Shown here piece after piece: positions 43,711 to 52,767 of a stretch of 64,000 bases of DNA. The notes under the pieces were generated by a model, which made no database searches, was not told the DNA's origin, and worked only from the letters and a program-made list of their open reading frames with translations. The position numbers were made by a program, and so were the translations under genes. The DNA is from Rhizobacter sp. Root404 (lineage in GTDB: Bacteria; Pseudomonadota; Gammaproteobacteria; Burkholderiales; Burkholderiaceae_C). The stretch lies in assembly GCF_001425865.1 (NCBI RefSeq), contig NZ_LMDS01000004.1, positions 1,741,355 to 1,805,354 on the forward strand. The letters are read 5' to 3'. How positions within the stretch are numbered: the first letter of the stretch is position 1; the number at the start of each line of letters is the position of its first letter.

Positions 43711-46487
43711 GGGGTCTCCTGGACGGGAATCGGCGCGTGGGCGCGGACGAGGCGGCGCAATTCGGGCAGGCACGAGCCGCAGTTGGTGCCGCACTTCAGC
43801 CTGCGCTGCAATTGGTCGAGCTGCGCGTCGGGCGGGCCGGCCAGCGTGGCGAGGGTCGCGACGATCCGCGGCTCGCTCACATCGAAGCAACTGCAGACCT
43901 GGCGCCCGCGCGGCGCGAGCGCGACCGGCGCCTTGGCGCCCGGCATCAGCAGCGCACGGCCGTAAGCCTGCGCCGGCAGGTCGTCCTGCAACAGGGGACG
44001 GACCCAGGCTTCGGCGGCGATGTCGCCGGCGAGCAGGAAACCGTCGAGCCGCATTGCGTCGCCCTCGCCGAGCAGCCGCATCGTGCGGCGCTGGCCGCGG
44101 CGCACGTCGGCGTAGTGCAGCACGCCCACCGCGCCGAGGCCGAGGTCGGCCTCGATCTTCAGCAGCAGGTCGGGGGGTGGTGCGGTGGCGGCGGCGGCCC
44201 GCAGCAGCACGCCGCTGCGCTCTCGGCCGAACGGCACCAGCGCGGCGAAGCCGAACGCGGCCAGCAGCGGACGCAGCGCCTCGCGCGCGGCCAGCGCCGC
44301 GTCGATCGGCAGCCACGCCAGCGCGAGCAGCCGCCACGGCAGCTCGGCCTTCGCGACCTTGACCGCGGCGTTCTTCAACTCCGGTTGCTTCGATTTCGGG
44401 CAGAACGCGGACGTGGTCAAGCCGTTCACTCCGGCCAGCGTGACGCCGGTCGCCGACGCGCCCGACAGGAACTCCTCGCCCCAATGCATCGCGACGAAGA
44501 CCTGCGCTGGGGCCTGCTGGGCACTGGCCTGCGCGGGGATCACCAGTTCACCGCGGCGCGACGTGAGGCGCACCAGGTCGCCGTCCACGAGCGAGAGCCG
44601 CGCCATGTCCTGCGCGTTCATCTCGACGACCGGCTCGGGCACATGGCCGAACAGCCGACCCTGCGTGCCGGTGCGGCTCATGCCGTGCCACTGGTCCCGC
44701 AGCCGGCCAGTGTTGAGCGCGAACGGGTAGCGCGCATCGCGCGGCTCGGCGACCGGCTCGAACGGCGTGTCGGCGAAAGCCGCGCGGCCGTCGGCGGTCG
44801 GGAAGACGCCGTCCTCGTACAGCCGCGCGCGACCCGCGCTCGCGCCCTCCGGCCACGGCCACTGCGCCGGCGCGGCGTCGAGCTGCGCGTAGCTCAGGCC
44901 CGTGATGTCGAGGTCGCGCCCGCGGGTGGATTCGCGGTGCTCGTTCCAGACCGATTGCGCGTCGGCATACGGGAACAGCGCAGCGCGCCCGGGGCGCAGC
45001 CGCGCCTCGAGCCGCTGCGCGAATGCGGTCGCGATCGCCCAGTCCTCGCGCGTCTCGCCCGGCGCCGCGACGGCCGGTCGCACGCGGCTGATGCGGCGCT
45101 CGCTGTTGGTCACGGTCCCGTCCTTCTCGCCCCAGGTGGTCGCGGGCAGCAGCAGGTCGGCGAACGCGCAGGTCGCGGTGGTCGCGAACGCCTCCTGCAC
45201 GACGACGAACTCGGCGCGCTCCAGCGCGCGCCGCACGATCGCCTGGTCGGGCATCGACTGCGCGGGGTTGGTGCAGGCGATCCACAGCGCCTTGATCTGG
45301 CCGTCGGCCACCGCCTCGAACATCTCGACCGCCGTCTTGCCCGGCGCGGCCGGCACGTCATCGACGCCCCACAGCGCCGCGACCTCGGCGCGGTGTACCG
45401 GGTTCGCGAGGTCGCGGTGCGCGCTGAGCAGGTTGGCCAGGCCGCCGACCTCCCGCCCGCCCATCGCGTTCGGCTGCCCGGTCAGCGAGAACGGCCCCGC
45501 ACCCGGCTTGCCGATCTGCCCGGTCGCGAGGTGCAGGTTGATCAGCGCGGCATTCTTCAGCGTGCCGCTGCGGCTCTGGTTCAGCCCCTGGCAGTACAGC
45601 GACAAGGTCGGCGTCGACGTCGCGAACCAGCGCGCGGCCTGCACCAGATCGGCCTCGCGGATGCCGCAGAGCTTGGCCACGTCCTTCGGCGCGAAGTCGC
45701 GCACGCGCGCCTTCAGCGCATCGAAGCCCTGGGTGTGCGCGGCGATGTAGGCCTGATCGGTCCAGCCCTCCCACAGCATCACGTGCAGCATGCCGTTGAA
45801 CAGCGCCACATCGGTGCCCGGCAGGATCTGCAGGTGCAGGTCGGCGGCCTCGGCGGTCTCGGTGCGGCGCGGGTCGACGACGACGATCTTCAGCGCCGGG
45901 TTCGCGGCGCGCGCGTCCTCGATGCGGCGGAACAGGATCGGGTGCGCGAACGCGGTGTTCGAGCCGGCGATGAACAGCGTGGCGGCATGCGCCAGGTCGT
46001 CGTAGCAGGCGGGCGGCGCGTCGGCGCCGAGCGTCAACTTGTAGCCGGCGACCGCGCTGCTCATGCACAGCCGCGAATTGGTGTCGACGTTGTTGGTGCC
46101 GATCAGGCCCTTCGCGAGCTTGTTGAAGACGTAGTAGTCCTCGGTCAGCAGCTGACCCGAGATGTAGAAGCCGACCGCGTCCGGGCCGTGCTGTTCGATC
46201 ACCGACGCGAAGCGCTCGGTGGCGAGATCGAGCGCCGCGTCCCAGCCGATCGCCTGCGGTGGCGCGTGGCGCTGCAAGCGCTGCATCGGTTGCAGCAGCC
46301 GCGTCTGCAGCGTCACCGCGGCGGTCGCGGTCAGGTGCAGGTTGCTGCCCTTCGAGCACAGCCGGCCGAAGTTGGCGGGATGATCCGGATCGCCGCGCAC
46401 GCCGGTGATCGCACCGGCCTCGGTCTCGATCAGCACGCCACAACCCACACCGCAGTACGGGCAGGTCGAGCGCGTCTCGGTCTTCAC
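43707..46487 (-). CDS. nasA: Assimilatory nitrate reductase catalytic subunit, molybdenum
   Basis: A 926-residue cytoplasmic molybdenum bis-MGD oxidoreductase. An N-terminal [4Fe-4S] cluster is bound by C9, C12, C16 and C44. The NasA-specific ASGQLLTEDYYV-like block (YISGQLLTEDYYVFNKLAKG) follows, and the predicted molybdenum ligand cysteine is in TNSRLCMSSA. The C-terminal 60 residues contain a BFD-like [2Fe-2S] domain, CSCFDVSE...CGTNCGSC, as in NasA proteins of Klebsiella type. It reduces nitrate to nitrite. Start GTG 46487 overlaps the nirD stop as GTGA; the long upstream extension in the open frame is nirD read out of frame. Confidence 0.94.
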   Translation of the reverse strand: MKTETRSTCPYCGVGCGVLIETEAGAITGVRGDPDHPANFGRLCSKGSNLHLTATAAVTLQTRLLQPMQRLQRHAPPQAIGWDAALDLATERFASVIEQHGPDAVGFYISGQLLTEDYYVFNKLAKGLIGTNNVDTNSRLCMSSAVAGYKLTLGADAPPACYDDLAHAATLFIAGSNTAFAHPILFRRIEDARAANPALKIVVVDPRRTETAEAADLHLQILPGTDVALFNGMLHVMLWEGWTDQAYIAAHTQGFDALKARVRDFAPKDVAKLCGIREADLVQAARWFATSTPTLSLYCQGLNQSRSGTLKNAALINLHLATGQIGKPGAGPFSLTGQPNAMGGREVGGLANLLSAHRDLANPVHRAEVAALWGVDDVPAAPGKTAVEMFEAVADGQIKALWIACTNPAQSMPDQAIVRRALERAEFVVVQEAFATTATCAFADLLLPATTWGEKDGTVTNSERRISRVRPAVAAPGETREDWAIATAFAQRLEARLRPGRAALFPYADAQSVWNEHRESTRGRDLDITGLSYAQLDAAPAQWPWPEGASAGRARLYEDGVFPTADGRAAFADTPFEPVAEPRDARYPFALNTGRLRDQWHGMSRTGTQGRLFGHVPEPVVEMNAQDMARLSLVDGDLVRLTSRRGELVIPAQASAQQAPAQVFVAMHWGEEFLSGASATGVTLAGVNGLTTSAFCPKSKQPELKNAAVKVAKAELPWRLLALAWLPIDAALAAREALRPLLAAFGFAALVPFGRERSGVLLRAAAATAPPPDLLLKIEADLGLGAVGVLHYADVRRGQRRTMRLLGEGDAMRLDGFLLAGDIAAEAWVRPLLQDDLPAQAYGRALLMPGAKAPVALAPRGRQVCSCFDVSEPRIVATLATLAGPPDAQLDQLQRRLKCGTNCGSCLPELRRLVRAHAPIPVQETP

Positions 46488-46852
46488 GCCAGCGCCTTGA
46501 CGGGTTCGGTGGCACTGGCGGCCGCGCCGGCGTTCAATTCGTCGAGGTCGAGCGACACCGTGCCGCCCTCGACCTTGACGCTGAACTTCTGCACGCAGCC
46601 CACATCGGGCGCGGCGGCACACCCGTCGTGGAACCCGATCGTCCAGTTGTGCAGCGGGCACGCGACGCTCTCGCCGAACACGATGCCCTGCGACAGCGGA
46701 CCGCCCTTGTGCGGGCACTTGTCGAGCAGCGCGAACACCTTGTCGTCGGCGGTGCGGAAGACGGCGACATCACCGCCCTCCTTGCGCGTGACGCGACGGG
46801 CGCCGAGTTTGGGGATGTCTTCAACTTTGCAAAGCGTCTTCCATTGGGTCAT
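46484..46852 (-). CDS. nirD: Nitrite reductase (NADH) small subunit
   Basis: A 122-residue Rieske-type protein. Cluster ligands are in KCPHKGGP (C-x-H) and CPLHNW (C-x-x-H), both intact. It pairs with NirB in the siroheme-containing assimilatory nitrite reductase. It lies 198 bases after nirB, an unusually large gap for this gene pair, filled by repeat-like sequence, and overlaps nasA by GTGA. Confidence 0.95.
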   Translation of the reverse strand: MTQWKTLCKVEDIPKLGARRVTRKEGGDVAVFRTADDKVFALLDKCPHKGGPLSQGIVFGESVACPLHNWTIGFHDGCAAAPDVGCVQKFSVKVEGGTVSLDLDELNAGAAASATEPVKALA

Positions 46853-47050
46853 GCTGGTGCTCCTCGGTCAATCGTGCGGACGGTGCGCGCGTCGCGGCAG
46901 GCGGCACCCGGCAGGGGGTCATTCGGTGGCGGTCGCCACTGCGTGGCGACTCCGCTCCGGTGCTCGCTTCGGGGCAGCGCAGAGCAGTCGACGCGCAGCG
47001 GCGACCGCCTCCGCGGCGCTGCGCAGCCCACCCGGGCGCGCCTTTGCCGC
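46853..47050. repeat. Inverted-repeat-rich spacer between nirB and nirD
   Basis: A 198-base noncoding stretch within the operon. It holds a perfect hairpin GTCGCCAC-TGC-GTGGCGAC at 46932-46950, and later the arms CGCAGCG and CGCTGCG around a GC-rich centre. The run CGACTCCGCTCCGGTGCTCG resembles the CGAAGCGA-containing repeats of Burkholderiales read on the other strand. Probably a REP-like element inserted between two genes that usually touch. No gene is seen in it. Confidence 0.5.
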
Positions 47051-49495
47051 TCATACCGTCAAGGCCTCGAACTGCCGCACGTCGACAGACGCCTTGTCGA
47101 ACTCGAACCAGGGATCCGGCAACCCATCGAGCGAAAAACGCAGTCGAGCAGCCAACGCCGCCTGATTGGCAGCATCGTCCAGAACCTTCGCCTTCACATG
47201 ATCGATCCCGACCCGGGCGACGTAGTGAACGGTCCGCTCCAAGTACCACCCTTCCTCGCGATACAGCTGCAAGAAGGCAGCCGACACATCGAGCACCTGC
47301 TGATGCGTCTGCACCTTGCAGAAGAACTGCGCCACGTCGGTCTTGATGCCGCCGTTGCCGGCGATGTACATCTCCCAACCCGAGTCGACGCCGATGATGC
47401 CGACGTCCTTGATGCCCGATTCGGCGCAGTTGCGCGGGCAGCCGCTGACTGCGAGCTTGACCTTGTGCGGCGCATACATGCGCCACAGGTCGCGCTCCAG
47501 TTCCTTGCCCATCCGGGTGCTGTCCTGCGTGCCGAAGCGGCACCATTCGCTGCCGACGCAGGTCTTCACGGTGCGCAGCGTCTTCCCGTAGGCGTGGCCC
47601 GAGGGCATGCCCAGGTCCTTCCAGACCGCGGGCAGGTCTTCCTTCCTCACGCCGAGCAGGTCGATGCGCTGGCCGCCGGTGACCTTGACGGTCGGGATCT
47701 GGTACTTGTCGACCACGTCGGCGATGCGCCGCAGCTCGGACGCATTGGTCTCGCCGGCCCACATCCGCGGCACCACCGAATAGGTGCCGTTCTTCTGGAT
47801 GTTGGCGTGCGAGCGCTCGTTGATGAAGCGCGACTGCGGGTCGTCCAGCGCTTCGTGCGGCCAGGTGCTGATCAGGTAGTAGTTGATCGCCGGGCGGCAG
47901 CTCGCGCAGCCGTTCGGCGTGCGCCAGCCGAGCTGCTCGTAGACCGCGGGAATGGTCAGCAGGTGGTTGTCGCGGATCGCGTCGCGCACCTGCTGGTGGT
48001 TGGCGTCGGTGCAGCCGCACACCGCCTTCAGCTTGGGCGCGGCCGAGTAGCCGGCACCGGCGGTGGCCATCAGGATCTGCTCGACGAGGCCCGTGCACGA
48101 ACCGCACGACGCGCTCGCCTTGGTGCACTTCTTGACCTCGTCGAGCGTGAACAGGCCCTGCTCGCGGATCGCCTTGATGATGGTGCCCTTCTTCACGCCG
48201 TTGCAGCCGCAGACCTCGGCGCTGTCGGGCATCGAGCTGGCCTTGCTGTTGCCGGCGTGGCCGGTGTCGCCGAGGTGGGCCTCGCCGAACATCAGGCTCT
48301 CGCGGATCGCCGAGACGTTCTTCTTCTCGCGCACCATGTCGAAGTACCACGAGCCGTCGGCGGTGTCGCCGTACAGGCAGGCGCCGATCAGGATGTCGTC
48401 GCGCACCACCAGCTTCTTGTAGACGCTGCTGTACGGGTCGCGCAGCACGATCTCCTCGGTGCCCTCGCCGCCGGTGAAATCACCGGCCGAGAACAGGTCG
48501 ATGCCAGTGACCTTCAACTTGGTCGAGGTCTGCGAGCCGAGGTAGCGGCCGATGCCGAATTCGCCCAGGTGCGTCGCGCAGACCTTGGCCTGTTCGAACA
48601 GCGGCGCGACCAGGCCGTACGCGGTGCCGCGGTGCGCCGCGCATTCGCCGACCGAATAGATGCGCGCGTCGGTGGTCGTCTGCATCGTATCGGTGACGAC
48701 GATGCCGCGGTTGCAATGGAGACCGATCTTCTCGGCCAGTTCCACGTTGGGCCGGATGCCGGCGGCCATCACGACCAGGTCCGCGGGCACCTCGGTGCCG
48801 TCCTTGAAGCGCACCGCTTTCACGCGGCCGCCACGGCCGTCGTCGGCATCGCCGATCAGCGCATCGGTCTGCGCGCCGATCATGAATTTCAGGCCGCGGT
48901 CCTCCAGCGACTTCTGCAGCATCTTGCCGGCCACGTCGTCGAGCTGGCGCTCCATCAGCCACGGCATGATGTGGACGACGGTCACCTGCATGCCGCGCAG
49001 CATGAGCCCGTTCGCGGCCTCCAGCCCGAGCAGGCCGCCGCCGATCACGACCGCGTGCTGGTGGGTGCGCGCCGTCTCGATCATCGTGTTGGTGTCGGCG
49101 ATGTCGCGGTACGCGATCACGCCCTCCAGGTCCTTGCCGGGCACCGGCAGGATGAACGGGTTCGAGCCGGTCGCGATCAGCAGCCGGTCGTACGACTCGG
49201 TGGTGCCGTCCTCGGCCGTCACGACGCGCTGGCGCCGGTTCACGCTGACCACCTTCTTGCCCAGGTGCAGCGTGATGCCGTTGTCGGCGTACCAGCTCAG
49301 CGGGTTCAGCACGATCTCGTCGAGCGTCTGCTCGCCGGCCAGCACCGGGCTCAGCAGGATGCGGTTGTAGTTCGGGTGTGGCTCGGCGCCGAACACGGTG
49401 ATGTCGTACAGATCGGGTGCGATCTTCAACAGCTCCTCGAGCGTGCGCACACCGGCCATGCCGTTGCCCACCATCACCAGTTTCATCTTCTTCAT
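47051..49495 (-). CDS. nirB: Nitrite reductase (NADH) large subunit
   Basis: An 814-residue multi-cofactor enzyme that reduces nitrite to ammonium. The FAD domain begins VMVGNGMAGVRTLEELL, an NAD motif is VVIGGGLLGLEAANGL, a BFD-like [2Fe-2S] region carries CGCNGVKKG and CGSC, and the C-terminal half has siroheme/[4Fe-4S] ligands in KTCVGSEWCRFG and SGCPRNCAES. The start at 49495 (MKKMKLV) is preferred because GGAG lies 6 bases upstream; ATGs at 49501 and 49519 are also in frame. Only 59 bases separate it from the divergent kinase-phosphatase gene, so any promoter must be there or inside that gene. Confidence 0.95.
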   Translation of the reverse strand: MKKMKLVMVGNGMAGVRTLEELLKIAPDLYDITVFGAEPHPNYNRILLSPVLAGEQTLDEIVLNPLSWYADNGITLHLGKKVVSVNRRQRVVTAEDGTTESYDRLLIATGSNPFILPVPGKDLEGVIAYRDIADTNTMIETARTHQHAVVIGGGLLGLEAANGLMLRGMQVTVVHIMPWLMERQLDDVAGKMLQKSLEDRGLKFMIGAQTDALIGDADDGRGGRVKAVRFKDGTEVPADLVVMAAGIRPNVELAEKIGLHCNRGIVVTDTMQTTTDARIYSVGECAAHRGTAYGLVAPLFEQAKVCATHLGEFGIGRYLGSQTSTKLKVTGIDLFSAGDFTGGEGTEEIVLRDPYSSVYKKLVVRDDILIGACLYGDTADGSWYFDMVREKKNVSAIRESLMFGEAHLGDTGHAGNSKASSMPDSAEVCGCNGVKKGTIIKAIREQGLFTLDEVKKCTKASASCGSCTGLVEQILMATAGAGYSAAPKLKAVCGCTDANHQQVRDAIRDNHLLTIPAVYEQLGWRTPNGCASCRPAINYYLISTWPHEALDDPQSRFINERSHANIQKNGTYSVVPRMWAGETNASELRRIADVVDKYQIPTVKVTGGQRIDLLGVRKEDLPAVWKDLGMPSGHAYGKTLRTVKTCVGSEWCRFGTQDSTRMGKELERDLWRMYAPHKVKLAVSGCPRNCAESGIKDVGIIGVDSGWEMYIAGNGGIKTDVAQFFCKVQTHQQVLDVSAAFLQLYREEGWYLERTVHYVARVGIDHVKAKVLDDAANQAALAARLRFSLDGLPDPWFEFDKASVDVRQFEALTV

Positions 49496-49554
49496 CGCCA
49501 TCTCCGGTCCGGATTTCATTGAACGTGCGGGCGCGTCGCGGATACTCCGCGCCC

Positions 49555-51318
49555 ATGAGCTTCGACGTCGACATCGGGCACTTCAGCCTGCAAGGGCCGC
49601 GCGAACGCAACGAGGACTTCGCCGCCGCCGCGCGCCCCGCGCCCGGCGATGCGACGCGCGGCGTGGTCGCCGCGATCGCCGATGGCGTCAGCGGCGGCGG
49701 GGCCGGCCGCGAGGCGGCGCAGACCAGCGTGATGAGCGTCGTCGCCGACTACCACGGCGCGCCCGACACCTGGGAGACCTCGGTCGTGCTCGATCGCCTG
49801 ATCAGTGCGCAGAACGCCTGGCTGGCCGACCACAACCGGCGCCGGCAGGGCGCGCGCGACGGCGCCGACGCCCCGCTCGCGATGAGCACGCTGACGGTGC
49901 TGGTGCTGCGCGGCCAGGCCTGGATGCTCGCGCACGTGGGCGACACGCGCGCCTGGCTGCTGCGCGACGCGCCGGGCAGCACCACCGACTGCGTGCAGCT
50001 GACCCAGGACCACGCGTTCGAAGAGGCCTTCCAGCGCAGCCGCCTGACCCGCGCGATGGGCCTGGACGACCGCGTGCGCGTCGACTTCGAGCAGGGCGAG
50101 CTGCGCATCGGCGACACCTTCGTGCTGACGACCGACGGCGTGCACGGCGTGCTCGACCGCGCCCGCCTGCTGGCGCTGGCCGGTGCCCACGCGAGCGCGC
50201 AGGCGGCGAGCGAGGCGATCGTCAACGCGGCCATCGCAGCCGGCACCCGCGACAACGCGACCGCGCTGGTGCTGCGCGTCAACGGCCTCGACGCCAGCCG
50301 CTTCGAGGACGCGCTGCTGCAGGGCCGCGGCCTGCCGGCACTGCAGCGCCGCAAGGTCGGTGACACGGTCGACGGCTACGTCATCACCGCGCCGCTCGCC
50401 GACACCGGCGTGCACCGGCTCTACCAGGCGCGCGAGATCGCGGGCGGCGCGCTTGTCGTGCTGAAGACGCTGCACGAATCGCGTGCCCACGACGCGCAGG
50501 AGCGCGCGATGCTGGTGCACGAGGCCTGGCTCGCGAGCCGCGTCGCCGAGCGCCACCCGCCGCGCGGCGAGGCCGGCTTCGTCTGCACCCATGAACCCGC
50601 GCAGCCGAGCGCGTTCTACACCGTGTTCGACTGGCACGCCGGCGTCACGCTCGAAGCGATGCTCGGCCAGGGCCGGCGCTTCGCGGTGGCCGACATCGTC
50701 GACGGCACGATCGCGGTCGCCCGCGCGCTGGCCCGGCTGCACCGCCACGGCGTGATCCACCGCGACATCAAGCCCGGCAACCTGTACCTCGGCGACGACG
50801 GCCAGTGGCGCGTGCTCGACCTCGGCGCCGCGCTGTCGGGCAGCGACCCGGCCGCGCTGCGCGCGCTGCATGCCGGTACGCCGAGCTACATGAACCCCGA
50901 GCAGTGGGGCCTGGGCGACGCCGAGCCGCAACCCGCTGACGCGCCCGGCGACCTCTACGCACTCGGCGTCACGCTGTACCAGTGGCTGACCGGCAAGCTG
51001 CCGTACGGCGAGATCGAGCCCTACCAGGGCGGCCGTTTCCGGCGCGACCCGAAGCCGCCGTCGCGGCTGCGGCCCGACGTGCCGATCTGGCTCGACCAGG
51101 TGGCTCTCAAGGCGGTCGCGCTCGACCCGCGCCAGCGCTTCGAGACCGCCGAGGAACTGGTGCTGGCGCTGGAGCGCGGCGCCTCGCGCCCGCTCGCCGC
51201 GCTCGCCGGCACGCCACTGCTGGCGCGTCACCCGACCGCGCTGTGGCAGATTGCCCTCGGCGCGTCGCTGCTGTTCAACGCGCTGCTGATCTACTGGCTG
51301 CTGTTTCTGCCGCGCTGA
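49555..51318 (+). CDS. PP2C phosphatase-Ser/Thr protein kinase fusion, membrane-anchored
   Basis: A 587-residue bifunctional protein. Residues 1-245 form a PP2C-type phosphatase with metal-binding aspartates D21, D43 (IADGVSGG), D194 (TTDGVHG) and D233 (TRDNAT). Residues about 270-550 form a Hanks-type kinase: K304 in VVLKTL, E323, HRDIKPGN at 402-409, and D422 in DLG, a variant of DFG. The glycine-rich loop is poor. A single C-terminal membrane helix lies at about 563-585. So the kinase and phosphatase face the cytoplasm. It is divergent from nirB and convergent with the nitrate transporter gene. Similar fusions occur beside nitrate-assimilation genes in other Proteobacteria, but their target is not known to me. 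Confidence 0.9.
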   Translation: MSFDVDIGHFSLQGPRERNEDFAAAARPAPGDATRGVVAAIADGVSGGGAGREAAQTSVMSVVADYHGAPDTWETSVVLDRLISAQNAWLADHNRRRQGARDGADAPLAMSTLTVLVLRGQAWMLAHVGDTRAWLLRDAPGSTTDCVQLTQDHAFEEAFQRSRLTRAMGLDDRVRVDFEQGELRIGDTFVLTTDGVHGVLDRARLLALAGAHASAQAASEAIVNAAIAAGTRDNATALVLRVNGLDASRFEDALLQGRGLPALQRRKVGDTVDGYVITAPLADTGVHRLYQAREIAGGALVVLKTLHESRAHDAQERAMLVHEAWLASRVAERHPPRGEAGFVCTHEPAQPSAFYTVFDWHAGVTLEAMLGQGRRFAVADIVDGTIAVARALARLHRHGVIHRDIKPGNLYLGDDGQWRVLDLGAALSGSDPAALRALHAGTPSYMNPEQWGLGDAEPQPADAPGDLYALGVTLYQWLTGKLPYGEIEPYQGGRFRRDPKPPSRLRPDVPIWLDQVALKAVALDPRQRFETAEELVLALERGASRPLAALAGTPLLARHPTALWQIALGASLLFNALLIYWLLFLPR

Positions 51319-51338
51319 CGGCGCGGGCCGGGTGCGGT

Positions 51339-52622
51339 TCATCGCGGCAGCACCTTGCCGGCCCGCAGGCCGCCGTAGTCGGGCGTGTCGGCGGGCGCCG
51401 TCTGCGGAAGCGCCCGGCCGCCCTTCTCGGCCCAGGTGCGGGTCCAGCGGATCTGCACGACGCGCAGCATCACCAGCATCCCCGCCGCGAGCACCGCGAA
51501 CGCGACGAAGCCCCAGAAGTAGCTGCCGGTGAGCTGCTTGCTCTGGCCCATCGCGTTGGGGATGAAACCGCCGCCCAGCGCGCCGATCTCGCCGATCATC
51601 GAGCCGGCCACCGCGGTCGTCAGCGGCCAGCGCAGCGGCACGAGCTGGAACAGCGCGCCGTTGCCGGCGCCGAGCGCGGCGAAGCAGACCATGAACAGCA
51701 GCGTGGTTATCGCGACCGACTGGCCCGCCATGCCGCACAGCACCAGCGTCACGATCACGAGCATCAGCACGCCGCTGAGCGTGGCGATGCCGCCGATGCG
51801 GTCCGACACGTAGCCGCCGACCACCCGCACCGCCGAGCCCATCAGCGTGGCCAGCATCGTGAGCTGGCCGGCCTCGACCTTGGTGACCTTGAACTGGTCG
51901 TAGAAGTAGCTCGGCAGGAAGCTCGCCAGGCCGATGAAGCCGCCGAAGGTGATGATGTAGATCAGGCTGAAGGCCCAGCCGTCCTTCTCGAACAGGCAGG
52001 CGACGTGCTCGCGCAGCGTCTGGTGCTCGCGGTCCGGCGGTTCCTTGGCGGCGAACCACATCACGATCATCGGCAGCACCATGGTCGCGGCGGCCAGGCC
52101 GTAGACCGCGGTCCAGCCGTATTTCATCGCCAGCGGCGGCGCGAACAGCACGGCCAGCACCGTGCCCGAGTTGCCGGCGCCGGCGATGCCCATCGCCAGG
52201 CCCTTGTACTTCGGCGGGTACCAGCCCGAGCCGAGCGACAGCGCGACGCCGAAGCTGCCGCCGGCGATGCCCAGCAGCACGCCCATCGCGAGCACCGAGT
52301 TGTGCGAGTCGACGAACTTCCAGCCGTACAGCAGCGCGACGATGATCAGCCCCATCTCGACCATCGCCGCGTTCTTGCGCCCGATGTACTGCGACAGCAC
52401 GCCGAGCGGAAAGCGCATCAGCGCGCCGGCGATGATCGGCACCGAGACCATGAAGCCCTTCTGGGCCGCGTCGAGCGCGAAGGTCTCGCTGATGAACGGC
52501 GCCATCGCCCCGTTCAGGACCCAGATCGCGAACGTGAAATCGAAGTAGAGGAAGGACGCGAACAGCGTCGGCCAGTGGCCGGAGTTCGCGAAGGTCTTGA
52601 GGTTGGACAGGGACGACGACAC
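51339..52622 (-). CDS. narK: MFS nitrate/nitrite transporter (NarK/NasA type)
   Basis: A 427-residue major facilitator protein with about 12 membrane helices. The nitrate-signature glycine-rich segments are GIAGGSFGVALSLGSGWYPPKYKGLAMGIAGAGNSGT and the second one GCFAALGAGNGALFQLVPLRWP-like (CFAALGAGNGALFQLVP). The start is GTG 52622, which has GGAG 6 bases upstream; the open frame extends further, but those residues are leader RNA sequence. It imports nitrate or exchanges nitrate and nitrite. The leader is about 119 bases and carries ANTAR-type hairpins, downstream of a sigma-54 element. Confidence 0.92.
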   Translation of the reverse strand: MSSSLSNLKTFANSGHWPTLFASFLYFDFTFAIWVLNGAMAPFISETFALDAAQKGFMVSVPIIAGALMRFPLGVLSQYIGRKNAAMVEMGLIIVALLYGWKFVDSHNSVLAMGVLLGIAGGSFGVALSLGSGWYPPKYKGLAMGIAGAGNSGTVLAVLFAPPLAMKYGWTAVYGLAAATMVLPMIVMWFAAKEPPDREHQTLREHVACLFEKDGWAFSLIYIITFGGFIGLASFLPSYFYDQFKVTKVEAGQLTMLATLMGSAVRVVGGYVSDRIGGIATLSGVLMLVIVTLVLCGMAGQSVAITTLLFMVCFAALGAGNGALFQLVPLRWPLTTAVAGSMIGEIGALGGGFIPNAMGQSKQLTGSYFWGFVAFAVLAAGMLVMLRVVQIRWTRTWAEKGGRALPQTAPADTPDYGGLRAGKVLPR

Positions 52623-52641
52623 GGCGGGCTCCAGGTGGTGG

Positions 52642-52660
52642 CCACCGGCGGAGCCGGCGG
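52642..52660 (-). terminator. Strong GC hairpin in the narK leader, candidate attenuator
   Basis: On the minus strand CCGCCGGC-TCC-GCCGGTGG forms an 8-base-pair stem with one wobble pair. It lies between the second hexaloop hairpin and the ribosome binding site (GGAG, 52629-52632). There is no U-tract, so it is not a classical terminator; attenuation is inference from position. Confidence 0.35.
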
Positions 52661-52676
52661 GGAGGAGGCACATCAG

Positions 52677-52694
52677 ACCCACATCGGTGTGAGC
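52677..52694 (-). promoter_or_regulatory. ANTAR-type hexaloop hairpin P2 in the narK leader
   Basis: Minus-strand RNA GCUCAC-ACCGAU-GUGGGU: six base pairs including two G-U, and a six-base loop with A at position 1 and G at position 4, the pattern recognised by ANTAR proteins. It starts 26 bases after the first hairpin. Confidence 0.55.
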
Positions 52695-52720
52695 GTGACC
52701 CGCAGTGCGTGCGTGGCAGT

Positions 52721-52741
52721 CAGGGTGCAGCGTCGCACCTG
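52721..52741 (-). promoter_or_regulatory. Hexaloop hairpin P1 at the 5' end of the narK leader
   Basis: Minus-strand RNA CAGGUGC-GACGCU-GCACCCUG: seven pairs with one bulged C and a six-base loop. G4 of the loop is kept, while position 1 is G rather than A. It begins at the predicted transcription start of the sigma-54 promoter. Confidence 0.5.
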
Positions 52742-52751
52742 CCTCCCTCAA

Positions 52752-52767
52752 TGCAATCGCCATGCCA
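52752..52767 (-). promoter_or_regulatory. Sigma-54 promoter of narK
   Basis: Minus strand TGGCAT-GGCGA-TTGCA, one mismatch to TGGCAC-N5-TTGCA with exact spacing. It predicts transcription start at about 52741 and a 119-base leader before the GTG start of narK. Confidence 0.7.

Noticed and set aside
41026..43965. 979-codon plus-strand open frame opposite pepF and cobA
   Set aside because: Composition is Arg/Ala/Val/Gln-rich without motifs; the minus strand holds well-supported enzymes.
43737..49522. Two giant plus-strand open frames opposite nasA and nirB
   Set aside because: Mirror frames of GC-rich genes; no start signals and no family resemblance.
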